The translations under genes and the position numbers were made by a program. The notes below the pieces were generated by a model. That model was not told the origin of the DNA. It searched no databases and saw only the letters and a list, made by a program, of their open reading frames with translations. From assembly GCA_964574195.1 (NCBI GenBank), contig CAZNMO010000176.1, positions 1-9,654 on the forward strand: 9,654 nt of DNA, in the 5' to 3' direction. This document shows positions 6,570 to 9,654 of the stretch, piece by piece. Position 1 is the first letter of the stretch. Each line of letters starts with the position of its first letter. The stretch comes from BRH-c25 sp964574195. GTDB taxonomy: Bacteria; Bacillota; Clostridia; Lutisporales; Lutisporaceae.

Positions 6570-7268
6570 TCATATAAATTTGGTCTCGAAAATATATCCT
6601 ACTCCCCGTATTGATTTTATGTATTTTTCACTGTTTCCATCGTCACTTAGTTTTAATCGTATTCTTTTTATATAGGTATTCACTATATTTTCATCATACA
6701 AATCGCTTTGCCATACATCCCTGAGTATTTTCTGCCTGGATATTGCATTAAACGCATTATCTATTAGATATACAAGCAATCTGAATTCAGTATTTGAAAA
6801 ATTAATTTCATATCCGCTTTTTGTGACCTTATATGCATTGCGGTAAATTTTTATATCATCAAATTCAATCGGCATCTCTTGATTTTTAGATGCTTTATAA
6901 CGCTCAACCCTGTTTATGTGCGCTTTGATTCTGGCTATGAGTTCAAGAGGGTCAAACGGCTTCACCACATAATCATCTGCGCCCTCTCCGAGCGCCTTAA
7001 TTTTATCAAAAGATGTTGCGTTAGCACTCAGCATTATGATAGGTACATTATAACTTTCTCTAATTTTTTTACAAACTTCGTTGCCATTAATTCCTTCCAT
7101 GTTTATATCAAGCACAATTAAATCTACGGTGTCGTCAAAAAATGCCAATGCGTCCCTTCCGCTATAAGCACATACGGTCTTATACTCATACAGTTTCAAA
7201 TATTCTGCAAGCATTTTTACAACTCTTTTATCATCGTCGACTACAAGAATCTTTCTTTCATGATTCAT
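6570..7268 (-). CDS. OmpR/PhoB-family response regulator
   Basis: DNA-binding response regulator of 232 residues, the usual length. The receiver domain spans about 5-118, with the acidic pair Asp11/Asp12 (VVDDD), phosphoacceptor Asp54 (IVLDINM), Ser81 in the switch position and Lys103 (VVKPFDPLEL). The C-terminal winged helix spans about 134-230: FSNTEFRLLVYLI, ISRQKILRDVW, the recognition-helix region NIVNTYIKRIRLKL and the wing IRGVGYIF. The start ATG has GGGGTGAT just upstream. It is convergent with the dCache histidine kinase and shares its terminator, rather than sitting in one operon with it as most pairs do. Likely targets are the kinase/liv divergent region and possibly its own promoter; these are inferred from TTCATA motifs found at both places. 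Confidence 0.95.
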   Translation of the reverse strand: MNHERKILVVDDDKRVVKMLAEYLKLYEYKTVCAYSGRDALAFFDDTVDLIVLDINMEGINGNEVCKKIRESYNVPIIMLSANATSFDKIKALGEGADDYVVKPFDPLELIARIKAHINRVERYKASKNQEMPIEFDDIKIYRNAYKVTKSGYEINFSNTEFRLLVYLIDNAFNAISRQKILRDVWQSDLYDENIVNTYIKRIRLKLSDDGNSEKYIKSIRGVGYIFETKFI

Positions 7269-7292
7269 ATTATCACCCCATTGATAAAATAT

Positions 7293-7320
7293 TTTATACT
7301 TATAATTAATACTCCGTGAA
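7293..7320 (-). promoter_or_regulatory. Predicted promoter of the response regulator
   Basis: On the minus strand a -35 TTCACG (7320-7315, four of six), a 16-base spacer and a -10 TATAAA (7298-7293, five of six). The predicted start is about 18 bases before the ATG. A TTCATA copy lies at 7343-7348, just upstream of the -35. Confidence 0.45.
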
Positions 7321-7544
7321 TATATGATAAAACATTGAAAAGTTCATAATAACAATAACCTAACATATTAAAAGCTGAACCGATAATATCAGTACTCCAC
7401 ACAAATATTGCATGGTAAGAAAAAATATGCTCTCTTTTCAGCAAATACAAGCGTTTAGTTTTTTCTTAAATAAATTACATCAAACGTTTCCATTAAATAT
7501 TATATTAAATTTATCTAAAAATCAATACTATATTTTAAAATGTG

Positions 7545-7605
7545 CATATTGAAACATAAGCGATACTAATTGCGAAGCACCAAGGTTCCCGAGGCAAACA
7601 GCAAT
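7545..7605. repeat. Unexplained GC-rich island, possible dispersed repeat or RNA remnant
   Basis: Within very AT-rich DNA, 7571-7600 has 17 G or C in 30 bases. It contains GCGAAGC (a possible mini-hairpin) followed by ACCAAGGTTCCCGAGGC. No tRNA, rRNA or riboswitch pattern fits. The minus strand can be read as a short run of residues including CLGNLGASQLVSL before a stop, but there is no start or ribosome site. It could be a dispersed intergenic repeat or a degraded sequence; the call is tentative. Confidence 0.25.
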
Positions 7606-7623
7606 AAATATTAATTTTTAAAA

Positions 7624-7638
7624 AAATTTCATAAAATT
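7624..7638. promoter_or_regulatory. Candidate CodY box upstream of the dehydrogenase
   Basis: AAATTTCATAAAATT matches the CodY consensus AATTTTCWGAAAATT at 13 of 15 positions. It ends five bases before a predicted -35, so a bound repressor would compete with RNA polymerase. Chance matches are possible in such AT-rich sequence. Confidence 0.4.
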
Positions 7639-7643
7639 AATAT

Positions 7644-7672
7644 TTGACTACTCATTTCAATTGTGATAGTAT
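7644..7672 (+). promoter_or_regulatory. pruA: Predicted promoter of the dehydrogenase gene
   Basis: A -35 TTGACT (7644-7649, five of six), a 17-base spacer and a -10 TAGTAT (7667-7672) preceded by TGA, an extended -10. The predicted start near 7679 implies a leader of about 350 bases. A weaker, nearer TATAAT at 7918-7923 lacks a good -35. ATTTGACTA is repeated at 7642-7650 and 7699-7707. Confidence 0.5.
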
Positions 7673-8015
7673 GAGTTTAAAGAAAATATTTTTATATCAT
7701 TTGACTATCGAAATATTGCACAGGCTTATTATGTCTTTTGATGAATGACGATAAAAATAAATTGCATAATTAAAGTTTATATTATATTTTTTTAGCTTAT
7801 TATGCAACTTATATATTTCAGCTTTCAAATTGGCATTTTTATATTTTTTAACATTTCGTAATATTTGAGATCAATTTTTGATTTATATAAAAATTTAGTC
7901 AACAATATGATAAAATATATAATATCACTATTTTATTTAGAGTATTTTAATTAATATAATTTAATTTTATACATACGTGAAGAATAATTATTACCGATAA
8001 TTTTATAATTTCAAC

Positions 8016-8021
8016 AGGAGG
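8016..8021 (+). promoter_or_regulatory. pruA: Ribosome binding site of the dehydrogenase
   Basis: A perfect AGGAGG five bases before the ATG at 8027. It fixes the start of the gene, whose frame stays open to the window edge. Confidence 0.9.
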
Positions 8022-8026
8022 ATACT

Positions 8027-9654
8027 ATGAATAACGGTATATTTAAAATGGAAACTTTCGCAAACGAAAGGGTATTAAACTATTTGCCAGGCTGCAACGA
8101 AACAAATGAACTTAGAAAAACGCTGAACGATATGAAAAATAATCAAATTGAAATACCTATTATCATAGGCGGAAAAGAATACAGAACCGGCAGCTTGAAA
8201 AAATGCATAGTGCCTCATAATCACAAACACATATTGGGTTACTATCATGAAGCAACAGAAGAATTGGTTGAACTTGCAATAAAAACTGCTCTTGAAGCAA
8301 AAGAAAAATGGGAAAATGTCCATTCCGAACATAGAATAGCCATTTTTAAAAGAGCTGCATACCTCGCAAGCACATCATGGAAAGCAAAACTGAACGCAGC
8401 TACAATGCTTTGTCAAAGCAAGACATTTTTTCAGGCAGAAATTGATGCTTCGGTTGAGCTTTCTGATTTTTATAATATCAATGCATACTGGCTGAGCCAG
8501 ATTTATGAACAAATACCCGTTCAGACGACAGACAGCATGAACAGGATTGACTATCGTCCGCTGGAAGGCTTTGTTTTTGCAGTGAGCCCTTTTAATTTCA
8601 CAGCAATAGGAGGAAATCTTGTAGGAGCACCTGCGATTGCAGGAAACACTGTAGTATGGAAACCTGCATCAACAGTTGTTTATTCTTCATATATAGTATA
8701 TAAACTTTTGGAGGAAGCGGGATTACCTGCAGGTGTCATAAATTTCATTCCCGGCAATGCTAACATGATCGGCGACATTGTTTTAAAACACAGGGAATTA
8801 AATGCTATAAACTTTACAGGCTCTACCAAAGTATTCAATGACATGTGGAAAACAGTGGGCATGAACATTGACAATTATAAAAACTATCCGAGACTTGTCG
8901 GCGAAACAGGAGGAAAGAATTTTGTCCTCGCTCACAACACCGCTGATGTCAAAGCGCTTGTCGCAAATCTTATAAGAGGTGCATTTGAATATCAAGGTCA
9001 AAAATGTTCTGCAACTTCAAGGGCATATATACCTTCAAGCATATGGAGCGAAGTAAAGGAACTATTGATTAATGAAACAAAAAAAATAAGGATGGGTGAT
9101 GTCGAAGATTTCGATACATTCATAGGAGCAGTAATAGATAAAAAATCATTTGAAAACATCAAATCATATATCGATTACGCAAAGAGTTCAAAAGATGCTG
9201 AGGTCATATGCGGAGGTGTATGTGATGACAGCGTAGGATATTTTGTTGAACCTACGATAATTGAAACAAGGGAGATACGTTTCAAGACTATGATTGAAGA
9301 AATTTTTGGTCCTGTTTTATCCGTATATGTCTACGAGGACAGCGAATATAAAAATCTCCTCGCTACTCTTGAGGACATAAGCGAATACGGACTGACAGGT
9401 TCAATATTTGCCAAGGACAGATACATCATCAGAGAGGCCGAAAAGAAACTGATGTATGCAGCAGGCAACTTCTACATTAACGACAAAACAACAGGAGCTG
9501 TTGTGGGACAAAGCCCGTTCGGAGGTTCAAGAAAATCAGGAACAAACGACAAGGTAGGCACGATGGGCAACATGCTCAAGTGGTTAAACCCCAGAAGCAT
9601 TAAGGAAACCTACAAGCGCATCGATACATTTGAATACAATTTTGTAAAAGAGGA
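8027..9654 (+). CDS. pruA: L-glutamate gamma-semialdehyde (1-pyrroline-5-carboxylate) dehydrogenase, 3' end just outside window
   Basis: Oxidises glutamate 5-semialdehyde, the open form of pyrroline-5-carboxylate, to glutamate with NAD+. This is the last step of proline breakdown and also serves arginine/ornithine breakdown. 542 codons are open; human-type ALDH4A1 ends with a similar IKETxK segment, so only a few residues should be missing. Visible landmarks are SPFNFTAIGGN with the oxyanion Asn, WKPAS, NFTGS in the nucleotide fold, the general base Glu293 (RLVGETGGKNF), the catalytic Cys327 (EYQGQKCSATSR, 34 residues later, the usual spacing), EEIFGPVLSVYVY, and the family-specific GNFYINDKTTGAVVGQSPFGG and SGTNDK. 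The match to the stand-alone ALDH4A1/eukaryote-like type is close throughout, including the N-terminal region before the ALDH core. It is not the PutA-fused or Bacillus RocA form. No proline dehydrogenase gene is in the window; one may follow. Confidence 0.93.
   Translation, partial: MNNGIFKMETFANERVLNYLPGCNETNELRKTLNDMKNNQIEIPIIIGGKEYRTGSLKKCIVPHNHKHILGYYHEATEELVELAIKTALEAKEKWENVHSEHRIAIFKRAAYLASTSWKAKLNAATMLCQSKTFFQAEIDASVELSDFYNINAYWLSQIYEQIPVQTTDSMNRIDYRPLEGFVFAVSPFNFTAIGGNLVGAPAIAGNTVVWKPASTVVYSSYIVYKLLEEAGLPAGVINFIPGNANMIGDIVLKHRELNAINFTGSTKVFNDMWKTVGMNIDNYKNYPRLVGETGGKNFVLAHNTADVKALVANLIRGAFEYQGQKCSATSRAYIPSSIWSEVKELLINETKKIRMGDVEDFDTFIGAVIDKKSFENIKSYIDYAKSSKDAEVICGGVCDDSVGYFVEPTIIETREIRFKTMIEEIFGPVLSVYVYEDSEYKNLLATLEDISEYGLTGSIFAKDRYIIREAEKKLMYAAGNFYINDKTTGAVVGQSPFGGSRKSGTNDKVGTMGNMLKWLNPRSIKETYKRIDTFEYNFVKE

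Larger units (their letters stand above)
7269..8026. other. Long AT-rich intergenic region
   Basis: About 760 bases without a convincing gene between the divergent response regulator and the dehydrogenase. It holds the regulator promoter at the left, two cre-like cores (AAGCGTTT 7449-7456 and AAACGTTT 7482-7489), a GC-rich island, a CodY-like box and promoter near 7624-7672, and a long leader. In the leader GCTTATTATG occurs twice (7724-7733, 7795-7804), and an inverted pair TTGCATAAT / ATTATGCAA (7762-7770, 7799-7807) encloses a 28-base loop. No known riboswitch or T-box hallmark was recognised. Confidence 0.6.

Noticed and set aside
7265..7450. A 61-codon minus-strand frame whose stop overlaps the response regulator start (ATGA)
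   Set aside because: It starts with TTG without a ribosome site, spans the predicted regulator promoter, and its composition looks like translated AT-rich spacer. The overlap alone is not enough to call a leader peptide.
7449..7489. Two further cre-like cores, AAGCGTTT and AAACGTTT, 33 bases apart
   Set aside because: Each matches the cre consensus at only about 11 of 14 positions and lies 150 bases or more from either predicted promoter, so they were not called as sites.
7762..7807. Inverted repeat TTGCATAAT / ATTATGCAA as a terminator or riboswitch expression platform
   Set aside because: The stem is AT-rich, the loop is 28 bases and no T tract follows the stem, so neither role is supported.
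8075..9001. Minus-strand frames under the dehydrogenase
   Set aside because: The plus strand encodes a continuous ALDH with active-site Glu and Cys, so these are shadows.
1..9654. CRISPR array, insertion sequence, prophage, toxin-antitoxin or tRNA/rRNA gene
   Set aside because: No regularly spaced repeats, transposase-like reading frames, terminal inverted repeats or tRNA/rRNA sequences were seen; the genes present belong to known transport, signalling and metabolic families.

Overview
The window is low-GC DNA with very AT-rich spacers, strong AGGAGG-type ribosome sites, a lipoprotein-type transporter binding protein and a two-component pair with an OmpR-family regulator. Together these suggest an anaerobic, amino-acid-using member of the Clostridia or Tissierellia (Firmicutes). 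No ribosomal or other marker gene is present, so the genus stays open.

Layout. 1-4386 (minus strand) is a complete-looking branched-chain-amino-acid-type (HAAT family) ABC transporter operon, read leftwards as livK (binding lipoprotein), livH and livM (permeases), livG and livF (ATPases). livF runs off the left edge and carries two probable assembly faults: a 10-N block inside the Walker A codons and a one-base homopolymer shortfall close to the start. 4387-4650 is a divergent control region with opposing promoters, a cre-like site on the liv -10 element and TTCATA/CodY-like motifs between the promoters. 4651-6510 (plus) is a membrane histidine kinase with a dCache-type extracellular sensor. 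A strong bidirectional terminator separates it from a convergent OmpR/PhoB response regulator (6570-7268, minus). 7269-8026 is a long AT-rich spacer with a regulator promoter, a GC-rich island of unknown nature at about 7571-7600, a CodY-like box, a good promoter and a long leader. 8027-9654 (plus) is an almost complete ALDH4A1-type 1-pyrroline-5-carboxylate dehydrogenase, open at the right edge.

How they may work together (inference): the kinase could sense an extracellular amino acid or related ligand and, through the convergent regulator, control the divergent transporter. The dehydrogenase would feed proline- or arginine/ornithine-derived carbon to glutamate. Candidate CodY boxes upstream of both the transporter and the dehydrogenase, and a cre-like site at the transporter, would tie the locus to nutritional status. 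None of the genes is of an unknown family. The unusual points are the kinase/regulator arrangement, the control regions and the assembly lesions in livF.
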